Assembly: GCA_963920635.1 (NCBI GenBank)
Contig: OY987305.1
Coordinates: 3,511,153 to 3,575,152, forward strand
DNA length: 64,000 nucleotides
Origin: Pseudeuparius sepicola
Taxonomy: Eukaryota > Arthropoda > Insecta > Coleoptera > Anthribidae
Direction: 5' to 3'
The notes under the pieces are model-generated. The model was not told where the DNA came from. It did not search any database and was given only the letters and a program-made list of their open reading frames with translations. The position numbers and the translations under genes were made by a program. Shown in pieces: positions 38,195 to 51,839 of the stretch (positions are counted from its first letter, which is position 1; every line of letters begins with the position of its first letter).

Positions 38195-41100
38195 TTGCGA
38201 ACCTCGTCTTCACCCCTTTCCACCCCCAAGACCGAAAAACTTTAAAAAATCGGGAAAACCGCCGTTTTCACTTGCATGACTTTTCTTTTCACGGAAATTA
38301 GTTTAAGGCCACCTATTCTAACTATCCACGAAGAATCAGAATTTGCGAACCTCGTCTTCACCCCTTTCCACCCCCAAGACCGAAAAACCTAAAAAAATCG
38401 GGAAAACGGCCGTTTTCACTTGCATGACTTTTATTTTCACGGAAATTAGTTTAAGGCCACCTATTCTAACTATCCACAAAGAATCAGAATTTGCGAACCT
38501 CGTCTTCACCCCTTTCCACCCCCAAGACCGAAAAACTTTAAAAAATCGGGAAAACCGCCGTTTTCACTTGCATGACTTTTCTTTTCACGGAAATTAGTTT
38601 AAGGCCACCTATTCTAACTATCCACGAAGAATCAGAATTTGCGAACCTCGTCTTCACCCCTTTCCACCCCCAAGACCGAAAAACGTAAAAAAATCGGGGA
38701 AACCGCCGTTTTCACTTGCGTGACTTTTCTTTTCACGGAAATTAGTTTAAGGCCACCTATTCTAACTATCCACGAAGAATCAGAATTTGCGAACCTCGTC
38801 TTCACCCCTTTCCACCCTCAAGACCGAAAAACGTAAAAAAATCGGGGAAACCGCCGTTTTCACTTGCATGACTTTTCTTTTCACGGAAATTAGTTTAAGG
38901 CCACCTATTCTAACTATCCACAAAGAATCAGAATTTGCGAACCTCGTCTTCACCCCTTTCCACCCCCAAGACCGAAAAACTTTAAAAAATCGGGAAAACC
39001 GCCGTTTTCACTTGCATGACTTTTCTTTTCAGGGAAATTAGTTTAAGGCCACCTATTCTAACTATCCACGAAGAATCAGAATTTGCGAACCTCGTCTTCA
39101 CCCCTTTCCACCCCCAAGACCGAAAAACGTAAAAAAATCGGGGAAACCGCCGTTTTCACTTGCGTGACTTTTCTTTTCACGGAAATTAGTTTAAGGCCAC
39201 CTATTCTAACTATCCACAAAGAATCAGAATTTGCGAACCTCGTCTTCACCCCTTTCCACCCCCAAGACCGAAAAACTTTAAAAAATCGGGAAAACCGCCG
39301 TTTTCACTTGCATGACTTTTCTTTTCACGGAAATTAGTTTAAGGCCACCTATTCTAACTATCCACAAATAATCAGAATTTGCGAACCTCGTCTTCACCCC
39401 TTTCCACCCCCAAGACCGAAAAACTTTAAAAAATCGGGAAAACCGCCGTTTTCACTTGCATGACTTTTCTTTTCACGGAAATTAGTTAAAGGCCACCTAT
39501 TCTAACTATCCACAAATAATCAGAATTTGCGAACCTCGTCTTCACCCCTTTCCACCCCCAAGACCGAAAAACGTAAAAAAATCGGGGAAACCGCCGTTTT
39601 CACTTGCATGACTTTTCTTTTCACGGAAATTAGTTTAAGGCCACCTATTCTAACTATCCACAAAGAATCAGAATTTGCGAACCTCGTCTTCACCCCTTTC
39701 CACCCCCAAGACCGAAAAACCTAAAAAAATCGGGAAAACGGCCGTTTTCACTTGCATGACTTTTATTTTCACGGAAATTAGTTTAAGGCCACCTATTCTA
39801 ACTATCCACAAAGAATCAGAATTTGCGAACCTCGTCTTCACCCCTTTCCACCCCCAAGACCGAAAAACTTTAAAAAATCGGGAAAACCGCCGTTTTCACT
39901 TGCATGACTTTTCTTTTCACGGAAATTAGTTTAAGGCCACCTATTCTAACTATCCACAAAGAATCAGAATTTGCGAACCTCGTCTTCACCCCTTTCCACC
40001 CCCAAGACCGAAAAACCTAAAAAAATCGGGAAAACGGCCGTTTTCACTTGCATGACTTTTATTTTCACGGAAATTAGTTTAAGGCCACCTATTCTAACTA
40101 TCCACAAAGAATCAGAATTTGCGAACCTCGTCTTCACCCCTTTCCACCCCCAAGACCGAAAAACTTTAAAAAATCGGGAAAACCGCCGTTTTCACTTGCA
40201 TGACTTTTCATTTCAGGGAAATTAGTTTAAGGCCACCTATTCTAACTATCCACGAAGAATCAGAATTTGCGAACCTCGTCTTCACCCCTTTCCACCCCCA
40301 AGACCGAAAAACGTAAAAAAATCGGGAAAACGGCCGTTTTCACTTGCATGACTTTTATTTTCACGGAAATTAGTTTAAGGCCACCTATTCTAACTATCCA
40401 CAAATAATCAGAATTTGCGAACCTCGTCTTCACCCCTTTCCACCCCCAAGACCGAAAAACGTAAAAAAATCGGGGAAACCGCCGTTTTCACTTGCATGAC
40501 TTTTCTTTTCAGGGAAATTAGTTTAAGGCCACCTATTCTAACTATCCACGAAGAATCAGAATTTGCGAACCTCGTCTTCACCCCTTTCCACCCCCAAGAC
40601 CGAAAAACGTAAAAAAATCGGGGAAACCGCCGTTTTCACTTGCGTGACTTTTCTTTTCACGGAAATTAGTTTAAGGCCACCTATTCTAACTATCCACAAA
40701 TAATCAGAATTTGCGAACCTCGTCTTCACCCCTTTCCACCCCCAAGACCGAAAAACTTTAAAAAATCGGGAAAACCGCCGTTTTCACTTGCATGACTTTT
40801 CTTTTCACGGAAATTAGTTTAAGGCCACCTATTCTAACTATCCACAAAGAATCAGAATTTGCGAACCTCGTCTTCACCCCTTTCCACCCCCAAGACCGAA
40901 AAACTTAAAAAAATCGGGAAAACGGCCGTTTTCACTTGCATGACTTTTATTTTCACGGAAATTAGTTTAAGGCCACCTATTCTAACTATCCACAAAGAAT
41001 CAGAATTTGCGAACCTCGTCTTCACCCCTTTCCACCCCCAAGACCGAAAAACTTTAAAAAATCGGGAAAACCGCCGTTTTCACTTGCATGACTTTTCTTT

Positions 41101-44100
41101 TCACGGAAACTAGTTTAAGGCCACCTATTCTAACTATCCACAAAGAATCAGAATTTGCGAACCTCGTCTTCACCCCTTTCCACCCCCAAGACCGAAAAAC
41201 TTAAAAAAATCGGGAAAACCGCCGTTTTCACTTGAATGACTATTCTTTTCACGGAAATTAGTTTAAGGCCACCTATTCTAACTATCCACAAAGAATCAGA
41301 ATTTGCGAACCTCGTCTTCACCCCTTTCCACCCCCAAGACCGAAAAACCTAAAAAAATCGGGAAAACGGCCGTTTTCACTTGCATGACTTTTATTTTCAC
41401 GGAAATTAGTTTAAGGCCACCTATTCTAACTATCCACAAAGAATCAGAATTTGCGAACCTCGTCTTCACCCCTTTCCACCCCCAAGACCGAAAAACTTTA
41501 AAAAATCGGGAAAACCGCCGTTTTCACTTGCATGACTTTTCTTTTCAGGGAAATTAGTTTAAGGCCACCTATTCTAACTATCCACGAAGAATCAGAATTT
41601 GCGAACCTCGTCTTCACCCCTTTCCACCCCCAAGACCAAAAAACGTAAAAAAATCGGGAAAACGGCCGTTTTCACTTGCATGACTTTTATTTTCACGGAA
41701 ATTAGTTTAAGGCCACCTATTCTAACTATCCACAAATAATCAGAATTTGCGAACCTCGTCTTCACCCCTTTCCACCCCCAAGACCGAAAAACGTAAAAAA
41801 ATCGGGGAAACCGCCGTTTTCACTTGCGTGACTTTTCTTTTCACGGAAATTAGTTTAAGGCCACCTATTCTAACTATCCACAAAGAATCAGAATTTGCGA
41901 ACCTCGTCTTCACCCCTTTCCACCCCCAAGACCGAAAAACTTTAAAAAATCGGGAAAACCGCCGTTTTCACTTGCATGACTTTTCTTTTCACGGAAATTA
42001 GTTTAAGGCCACCTATTCTAACTATCCACAAATAATCAGAATTTGCGAACCTCGTCTTCACCCCTTTCCACCCCCAAGACCGAAAAACTTTAAAAAATCG
42101 GGAAAACCGCCGTTTTCACTTGCATGACTTTTCTTTTCACGGAAATTAGTTAAAGGCCACCTATTCTAACTATCCACAAATAATCAGAATTTGCGAACCT
42201 CGTCTTCACCCCTTTCCACCCCCAAGACCGAAAAACGTAAAAAAATCGGGGAAACCGCCGTTTTCACTTGCGTGACTTTTCTTTTCACGGAAATTAGTTT
42301 AAGGCCACCTATTCTAACTATCCACAAAGAATCAGAATTTGCGAACCTCGTCTTCACCCCTTTCCACCCCCAAGACCGAAAAACGTAAAAAAATCGGGGA
42401 AACCGCCGTTTTCACTTGCATGACTTTTCTTTTCACGGAAATTAGTTTAAGGCCACCTATTCTAACTATCCACAAAGAATCAGAATTTGCGAATCTCGTC
42501 TTCACCCCTTTCCACCCCCAAGACCGAAAAACTTTAAAAAATCGGGAAAACCGCCGTTTTCACTTGCATGACTTTTCTTTTCACGGAAATAGTTTAAGGC
42601 CACCTATTCTAACTATCCACAAAGAATCAGAATTTGCGAACCTCGTCTTCACCCCTTTCCACCCCCAAGACCGAAAAACTTAAAAAAATCGGGAAAACGG
42701 CCGTTTTCACTTGCATGACTTTTATTTTCACGGAAATTAGTTTAAGGCCACCTATTCTAACTATCCACAAAGAATCAGAATTTGCGAACCTCGTCTTCAC
42801 CCCTTTCCACCCCCAAGACCGAAAAACTTTAAAAAATCGGGAAAACCGCCGTTTTCACTTGCATGACTTTTCTTTTCAGGGAAATTAGTTTAAGGCCACC
42901 TATTCTAACTATCCACGAAGAATCAGAATTTGCGAACCTCGTCTTCACCCCTTTCCACCCCCAAGACCGAAAAACGTAAAAAAATCGGGAAAACGGCCGT
43001 TTTCACTTGCATGACTTTTATTTTCACGGAAATTAGTTTAAGGCCACCTATTCTAACTATCCACAAATAATCAGAATTTGCGAACCTCGTCTTCACCCCT
43101 TTCCACCCCCAAGACCGAAAAACGTAAAAAAATCGGGGAAACCGCCGTTTTCACTTGCATGACTTTTCTTTTCACGGAAATTAGTTTAAGGCCACCTATT
43201 CTAACTATCCACGAAGAATCAGAATTTGCGAACCTCGTCTTCACCCCTTTCCACCCTCAAGACCGAAAAACGTAAAAAAATCGGGGAAACCGCCGTTTTC
43301 ACTTGCATGACTTTTCTTTTCACGGAAATTAGTTTAAGGCCACCTATTCTAACTATCCACAAATAATCAGAATTTGCGAACCTCGTCTTCACCCCTTTCC
43401 ACCCCCAAGACCGAAAAACGTAAAAAAATCGGGGAAACCGCCGTTTTCACTTGCATGACTTTTCTTTTCACGGAAATTAGTTTAAGGCCACCTATTCTAA
43501 CTATCCACGAAGAATCAGAATTTGCGAACCTCGTCTTCACCCCTTTCCACCCCCAAGACCGAAAAACGTAAAAAAATCGGGGAAACCGCCGTTTTCACTT
43601 GCATGACTTTTCTTTTCACGGAAATTAGTTTAAGGCCACCTATTCTAACTATCCACGAAGAATCAGAATTTGCGAACCTCGTCTTCACCCCTTTCCACCC
43701 CCAAGACCGAAAAACGTAAAAAAATCGGGGAAACCGCCGTTTTCACTTGCATGACTTTTCTTTTCACGGAAATTAGTTTAAGGCCACCTATTCTAACTAT
43801 CCACAAAGAATCAGAATTTGCGAACCTCGTCTTCACCCCTTTCCACCCCCAAGACCGAAAAACCTAAAAAAATCGGGAAAACCGCCGTTTTCACTTGCAT
43901 GACTTTTCTTTTCACGGAAATTAGTTTAAGGCCACCTATTCTAACTATCCACAAAGAATCAGAATTTGCGAACCTCGTCTTCACCCCTTTCCACCCCCAA
44001 GACCGAAAAACGTAAAAAAATCGGGGAAACCGCCGTTTTCACTTGCATGACTTTTCTTTTCACGGAAATTAGTTTAAGGCCACCTATTCTAACTATCCAC

Positions 44101-44440
44101 GAAGAATCAGAATTTGCGAACCTCGTCTTTACCCCTTTCCACCTTCAAGACCGAAAAACGTAAAAAAATCGGGAAAACCGCCGTTTTCACTTGCATGACT
44201 TTTCTTTTCACGGAAATTAGTTTAAGGCCACCTATTCTAACTATCCACGAAGAATCAGAATTTGCGAACCTCGTCTTCACCCCTTTCCACCCCCAAGACC
44301 GAAAAATGTAAAAAAATCGGGGAAACCGCCGTTTTCACTTGCATGACTTTTCTTTTCACGGAAATTAGTTTAAGGCCACCTATTCTAACTATCCACGAAG
44401 AATCAGAATTTGCGAACCTCGTCTTCACCCCTTTCCACCC
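37190..44440 (+). repeat. 49-monomer block, copy 1 (7251 bp)
   Basis: Markers recur at offset 7251 (49 x 148 minus 1): ttgaatgactattc at 41235/48486, gaccaaaaaa at 41638/48889, and gaatctcg at 42494/49745. It includes the six monomers 43078-43965 that copy 2 lacks. The left edge lies within the monomer at 37143, between the C-run and the acttta site, as deduced from the hybrid junction at 44442-44455. Confidence 0.82.
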
Positions 44441-47400
44441 TCAAGACCGAAAAACTTTAAAAAATCGGGAAAACCGCCGTTTTCACTTGCATGACTTTTC
44501 TTTTCAGGGAAATTAGTTTAAGGCCACCTATTCTAACTATCCACGAAGAATCAGAATTTGCGAACCTCGTCTTCACCCCTTTCCACCCCCAAGACCGAAA
44601 AACGTAAAAAAATCGGGAAAACGGCCGTTTTCACTTGCATGACTTTTATTTTCACGGAAATTAGTTTAAGGCCACCTATTCTAACTATCCACAAATAATC
44701 AGAATTTGCGAACCTCGTCTTCACCCCTTTCCACCCCCAAGACCGAAAAACGTAAAAAAATCGGGGAAACCGCCGTTTTCACTTGCATGACTTTTCTTTT
44801 CACGGAAATTAGTTTAAGGCCACCTATTCTAACTATCCACAAAGAATCAGAATTTGCGAACCTCGTCTTCACCCCTTTCCACCCCCAAGACCGAAAAACT
44901 TTAAAAAATCGGGAAAACCGCCGTTTTCACTTGCATGACTTTTCTTTTCACGGAAATTAGTTTAAGGCCACCTATTCTAACTATCCACAAATAATCAGAA
45001 TTTGCGAACCTCGTCTTCACCCCTTTCCACCCCCAAGACCGAAAAACGTAAAAAAATCGGGAAAACCGCCGTTTTCACTTGCATGACTTTTCTTTTCACG
45101 GAAATTAGTTTAAGGCCACCTATTCTAACTATCCACAAAGAATCAGAATTTGCGAACCTCGTCTTCACCCCTTTCCACCCCCAAGACCGAAAAACTTTAA
45201 AAAATCGGGAAAACCGCCGTTTTCACTTGCATGACTTTTCTTTTCACGGAAATTAGTTTAAGGCCACCTATTCTAACTATCCACAAAGAATCAGAATTTG
45301 CGAACCTCGTCTTCACCCCTTTCCACCCCCAAGACCGAAAAACTTAAAAAAATCGGGAAAACGGCCGTTTTCACTTGCATGACTTTTATTTTCACGGAAA
45401 TTAGTTTAAGGCCACCTATTCTAACTATCCACAAAGAATCAGAATTTGCGAACCTCGTCTTCACCCCTTTCCACCCCCAAGACCGAAAAACTTTAAAAAA
45501 TCGGGAAAACCGCCGTTTTCACTTGCATGACTTTTCTTTTCACGGAAATTAGTTTAAGGCCACCTATTCTAACTATCCACGAAGAATCAGAATTTGCGAA
45601 CCTCGTCTTCACCCCTTTCCACCCCCAAGACCGAAAAACCTAAAAAAATCGGGAAAACGGCCGTTTTCACTTGCATGACTTTTATTTTCACGGAAATTAG
45701 TTTAAGGCCACCTATTCTAACTATCCACAAAGAATCAGAATTTGCGAACCTCGTCTTCACCCCTTTCCACCCCCAAGACCGAAAAACTTTAAAAAATCGG
45801 GAAAACCGCCGTTTTCACTTGCATGACTTTTCTTTTCACGGAAATTAGTTTAAGGCCACCTATTCTAACTATCCACGAAGAATCAGAATTTGCGAACCTC
45901 GTCTTCACCCCTTTCCACCCCCAAGACCGAAAAACGTAAAAAAATCGGGGAAACCGCCGTTTTCACTTGCGTGACTTTTCTTTTCACGGAAATTAGTTTA
46001 AGGCCACCTATTCTAACTATCCACGAAGAATCAGAATTTGCGAACCTCGTCTTCACCCCTTTCCACCCTCAAGACCGAAAAACGTAAAAAAATCGGGGAA
46101 ACCGCCGTTTTCACTTGCATGACTTTTCTTTTCACGGAAATTAGTTTAAGGCCACCTATTCTAACTATCCACAAAGAATCAGAATTTGCGAACCTCGTCT
46201 TCACCCCTTTCCACCCCCAAGACCGAAAAACTTTAAAAAATCGGGAAAACCGCCGTTTTCACTTGCATGACTTTTCTTTTCAGGGAAATTAGTTTAAGGC
46301 CACCTATTCTAACTATCCACGAAGAATCAGAATTTGCGAACCTCGTCTTCACCCCTTTCCACCCCCAAGACCGAAAAACGTAAAAAAATCGGGGAAACCG
46401 CCGTTTTCACTTGCGTGACTTTTCTTTTCACGGAAATTAGTTTAAGGCCACCTATTCTAACTATCCACAAAGAATCAGAATTTGCGAACCTCGTCTTCAC
46501 CCCTTTCCACCCCCAAGACCGAAAAACTTTAAAAAATCGGGAAAACCGCCGTTTTCACTTGCATGACTTTTCTTTTCACGGAAATTAGTTTAAGGCCACC
46601 TATTCTAACTATCCACAAATAATCAGAATTTGCGAACCTCGTCTTCACCCCTTTCCACCCCCAAGACCGAAAAACTTTAAAAAATCGGGAAAACCGCCGT
46701 TTTCACTTGCATGACTTTTCTTTTCACGGAAATTAGTTAAAGGCCACCTATTCTAACTATCCACAAATAATCAGAATTTGCGAACCTCGTCTTCACCCCT
46801 TTCCACCCCCAAGACCGAAAAACGTAAAAAAATCGGGGAAACCGCCGTTTTCACTTGCATGACTTTTCTTTTCACGGAAATTAGTTTAAGGCCACCTATT
46901 CTAACTATCCACAAAGAATCAGAATTTGCGAACCTCGTCTTCACCCCTTTCCACCCCCAAGACCGAAAAACCTAAAAAAATCGGGAAAACGGCCGTTTTC
47001 ACTTGCATGACTTTTATTTTCACGGAAATTAGTTTAAGGCCACCTATTCTAACTATCCACAAAGAATCAGAATTTGCGAACCTCGTCTTCACCCCTTTCC
47101 ACCCCCAAGACCGAAAAACTTTAAAAAATCGGGAAAACCGCCGTTTTCACTTGCATGACTTTTCTTTTCACGGAAATTAGTTTAAGGCCACCTATTCTAA
47201 CTATCCACAAAGAATCAGAATTTGCGAACCTCGTCTTCACCCCTTTCCACCCCCAAGACCGAAAAACCTAAAAAAATCGGGAAAACGGCCGTTTTCACTT
47301 GCATGACTTTTATTTTCACGGAAATTAGTTTAAGGCCACCTATTCTAACTATCCACAAAGAATCAGAATTTGCGAACCTCGTCTTCACCCCTTTCCACCC

Positions 47401-50400
47401 CCAAGACCGAAAAACTTTAAAAAATCGGGAAAACCGCCGTTTTCACTTGCATGACTTTTCTTTTCAGGGAAATTAGTTTAAGGCCACCTATTCTAACTAT
47501 CCACGAAGAATCAGAATTTGCGAACCTCGTCTTCACCCCTTTCCACCCCCAAGACCGAAAAACGTAAAAAAATCGGGAAAACGGCCGTTTTCACTTGCAT
47601 GACTTTTATTTTCACGGAAATTAGTTTAAGGCCACCTATTCTAACTATCCACAAATAATCAGAATTTGCGAACCTCGTCTTCACCCCTTTCCACCCCCAA
47701 GACCGAAAAACGTAAAAAAATCGGGGAAACCGCCGTTTTCACTTGCATGACTTTTCTTTTCAGGGAAATTAGTTTAAGGCCACCTATTCTAACTATCCAC
47801 GAAGAATCAGAATTTGCGAACCTCGTCTTCACCCCTTTCCACCCCCAAGACCGAAAAACGTAAAAAAATCGGGGAAACCGCCGTTTTCACTTGCGTGACT
47901 TTTCTTTTCACGGAAATTAGTTTAAGGCCACCTATTCTAACTATCCACAAATAATCAGAATTTGCGAACCTCGTCTTCACCCCTTTCCACCCCCAAGACC
48001 GAAAAACTTTAAAAAATCGGGAAAACCGCCGTTTTCACTTGCATGACTTTTCTTTTCACGGAAATTAGTTTAAGGCTACCTATTCTAACTATCCACAAAG
48101 AATCAGAATTTGCGAACCTCGTCTTCACCCCTTTCCACCCCCAAGACCGAAAAACTTAAAAAAATCGGGAAAACGGCCGTTTTCACTTGCATGACTTTTA
48201 TTTTCACGGAAATTAGTTTAAGGCCACCTATTCTAACTATCCACAAAGAATCAGAATTTGCGAACCTCGTCTTCACCCCTTTCCACCCCCAAGACCGAAA
48301 AACTTTAAAAAATCGGGAAAACCGCCGTTTTCACTTGCATGACTTTTCTTTTCACGGAAATTAGTTTAAGGCCACCTATTCTAACTATCCACAAAGAATC
48401 AGAATTTGCGAACCTCGTCTTCACCCCTTTCCACCCCCAAGACCGAAAAACTTAAAAAAATCGGGAAAACCGCCGTTTTCACTTGAATGACTATTCTTTT
48501 CACGGAAATTAGTTTAAGGCCACCTATTCTAACTATCCACAAAGAATCAGAATTTGCGAACCTCGTCTTCACCCCTTTCCACCCCCAAGACCGAAAAACC
48601 TAAAAAAATCGGGAAAACGGCCGTTTTCACTTGCATGACTTTTATTTTCACGGAAATTAGTTTAAGGCCACCTATTCTAACTATCCACAAAGAATCAGAA
48701 TTTGCGAACCTCGTCTTCACCCCTTTCCACCCCCAAGACCGAAAAACTTTAAAAAATCGGGAAAACCGCCGTTTTCACTTGCATGACTTTTCTTTTCAGG
48801 GAAATTAGTTTAAGGCCACCTATTCTAACTATCCACGAAGAATCAGAATTTGCGAACCTCGTCTTCACCCCTTTCCACCCCCAAGACCAAAAAACGTAAA
48901 AAAATCGGGAAAACGGCCGTTTTCACTTGCATGACTTTTATTTTCACGGAAATTAGTTTAAGGCCACCTATTCTAACTATCCACAAATAATCAGAATTTG
49001 CGAACCTCGTCTTCACCCCTTTCCACCCCCAAGACCGAAAAACGTAAAAAAATCGGGGAAACCGCCGTTTTCACTTGCGTGACTTTTCTTTTCACGGAAA
49101 TTAGTTTAAGGCCACCTATTCTAACTATCCACAAAGAATCAGAATTTGCGAACCTCGTCTTCACCCCTTTCCACCCCCAAGACCGAAAAACTTTAAAAAA
49201 TCGGGAAAACCGCCGTTTTCACTTGCATGACTTTTCTTTTCACGGAAATTAGTTTAAGGCCACCTATTCTAACTATCCACAAATAATCAGAATTTGCGAA
49301 CCTCGTCTTCACCCCTTTCCACCCCCAAGACCGAAAAACTTTAAAAAATCGGGAAAACCGCCGTTTTCACTTGCATGACTTTTCTTTTCACGGAAATTAG
49401 TTAAAGGCCACCTATTCTAACTATCCACAAATAATCAGAATTTGCGAACCTCGTCTTCACCCCTTTCCACCCCCAAGACCGAAAAACCTAAAAAAATCGG
49501 GGAAACCGCCGTTTTCACTTGCGTGACTTTTCTTTTCACGGAAATTAGTTTAAGGCCACCTATTCTAACTATCCACAAAGAATCAGAATTTGCGAACCTC
49601 GTCTTCACCCCTTTCCACCCCCAAGACCGAAAAACGTAAAAAAATCGGGGAAACCGCCGTTTTCACTTGCATGACTTTTCTTTTCACGGAAATTAGTTTA
49701 AGGCCACCTATTCTAACTATCCACAAAGAATCAGAATTTGCGAATCTCGTCTTCACCCCTTTCCACCCCCAAGACCGAAAAACTTTAAAAAATCGGGAAA
49801 ACCGCCGTTTTCACTTGCATGACTTTTCTTTTCACGGAAATAGTTTAAGGCCACCTATTCTAACTATCCACAAAGAATCAGAATTTGCGAACCTCGTCTT
49901 CACCCCTTTCCACCCCCAAGACCGAAAAACTTAAAAAAATCGGGAAAACGGCCGTTTTCACTTGCATGACTTTTATTTTCACGGAAATTAGTTTAAGGCC
50001 ACCTATTCTAACTATCCACAAAGAATCAGAATTTGCGAACCTCGTCTTCACCCCTTTCCACCCCCAAGACCGAAAAACTTTAAAAAATCGGGAAAACCGC
50101 CGTTTTCACTTGCATGACTTTTCTTTTCAGGGAAATTAGTTTAAGGCCACCTATTCTAACTATCCACGAAGAATCAGAATTTGCGAACCTCGTCTTCACC
50201 CCTTTCCACCCCCAAGACCGAAAAACGTAAAAAAATCGGGAAAACGGCCGTTTTCACTTGCATGACTTTTATTTTCACGGAAATTAGTTTAAGGCCACCT
50301 ATTCTAACTATCCACAAATAATCAGAATTTGCGAACCTCGTCTTCACCCCTTTCCACCCCCAAGACCGAAAAACGTAAAAAAATCGGGGAAACCGCCGTT

Positions 50401-50820
50401 TTCACTTGCATGACTTTTCTTTTCACGGAAATTAGTTTAAGGCCACCTATTCTAACTATCCACGAAGAATCAGAATTTGCGAACCTCGTCTTTACCCCTT
50501 TCCACCTTCAAGACCGAAAAACGTAAAAAAATCGGGAAAACCGCCGTTTTCACTTGCATGACTTTTCTTTTCACGGAAATTAGTTTAAGGCCACCTATTC
50601 TAACTATCCACGAAGAATCAGAATTTGCGAACCTCGTCTTCACCCCTTTCCACCCCCAAGACCGAAAAATGTAAAAAAATCGGGGAAACCGCCGTTTTCA
50701 CTTGCATGACTTTTCTTTTCACGGAAATTAGTTTAAAGCCACCTATTCTAACTATCCACGAAGAATCAGAATTTGCGAACCTCGTCTTCACCCCTTTCCA
50801 CCCTCAAGACCGAAAAACGT
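44441..50820 (+). repeat. 49-monomer block, copy 2 (with 6-monomer deletion)
   Basis: Follows copy 1 at offset 7251 up to about 50313, then at 6363, a difference of 888 bp or exactly six monomers. The monomer at 50313 has the cacaaat start of 43062 but is followed by the tctttaccc monomer (50493), which in copy 1 is at 44130. The missing monomers are 43078-43965. The block ends near 50905, where a hybrid leads into different context. Confidence 0.8.
44442..44455 (+). other. Exchange junction of the 49-monomer duplication
   Basis: The monomer starting at 44394 is a hybrid. Its left part has cacgaag and T at 44441 (ccctcaag), like monomers that normally continue with acgtaaa. From 44456 it has acttta followed by cagggaaat, as in the monomer at 37143. 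The crossover therefore lies within the 14 bp between these sites. This is the tightest junction in the window. Confidence 0.72.
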
Positions 50821-50911
50821 AAAAAAATCGGGGAAACCGCCGTTTTCACTTGCATGACTTTTCTTTTCACGGAAATTAGTTTAAGGCCACCTATTCTAAC
50901 TAGCCACAAAT

Positions 50912-50965
50912 AATCAGAATTTGCGAACCTCGTCTTCACCCCTTTTCACCCCCAAGACCGAAAAA
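50912..50965 (+). other. Hybrid monomer joining two contexts
   Basis: The monomer at 50905 has the tagccacaaat start typical of acgt monomers (compare 10803 and 54307) but accgaaaa at 50965, the allele found two monomers further on in the parental order (54619). A two-monomer deletion by unequal exchange between positions 8 and 61 of the monomer explains it. The same monomer has a private c-to-t change (ccttttcacc). Confidence 0.65.
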
Positions 50966-51799
50966 CCGAAAAAAATCGGGAAAACGGCCGTTTTCACTTG
51001 CATGACTTTTATTTTCACGGAAATTAGTTTAAGGCCACCTATTCTAACTATCCACAAAGAATCAGAATTTGCGAACCTCGTCTTCACCCCTTTCCACCCC
51101 CAAGACCGAAAAACTTTAAAAAATCGGGAAAACCGCCGTTTTCACTTGCATGACTTTTCTTTTCACGGAAATTAGTTTAAGGCCACCTATTCTAACTATC
51201 CACAAAGAATCAGAATTTGCGAACCTCGTCTTCACCCCTTTCCACCCCCAAGACCGAAAAACTTTAAAAAATCGGGAAAACCGCCGTTTTCACTTGCATG
51301 ACTTTTCTTTTCACGGAAATAAGTTTAAGGCCACCTATTCTAACTATCCACAAAGAATCAGAATTTGCGAACCTCGTCTTCACCCCTTTCCACCCCCAAG
51401 ACCGAAAAACCTAAAAAAATCGGGAAAACGGCCGTTTTCACTTGCATGACTTTTATTTTCACGGAAATTAGTTTAAGGCCACCTATTCTAACTATCCACA
51501 AAGAATCAGAATTTGCGAACCTCGTCTTCACCCCTTTCCACCCCCAAGACCGAAAAACTTAAAAAAATCGGGAAAACCGCCGTTTTCACTTGCATGACTT
51601 TTCTTTTCACGGAAATTAGTTTAAGGCCACCTATTCTAACTATCCACGAAGAATCAGAATTTGCGAACCTCGTCTTCACCCCTTTCCACCCCCAAGACCG
51701 AAAAATGTAAAAAAATCGGGGAAACCGCCGTTTTCACTTGCATGACTTTTCTTTTCACGGAAATTAGTTTAAGGCCACCTATTCTAACTATCCACGAAG

Positions 51800-51839
51800 A
51801 ATCAGAATTTGCGAACCTCGTCTTCACCCCTTTCCACCC
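51800..51839 (+). other. Hybrid monomer joining two contexts
   Basis: The monomer at 51793 starts cacgaag, as expected after the atgtaaa monomer at 51645. From position 48 onward it has ccccc, acttta and gttaaagg, as in the monomer at 49294, which starts cacaaat. The switch lies between 51800 and 51839. From here the sequence follows 42043 onward. Confidence 0.65.
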
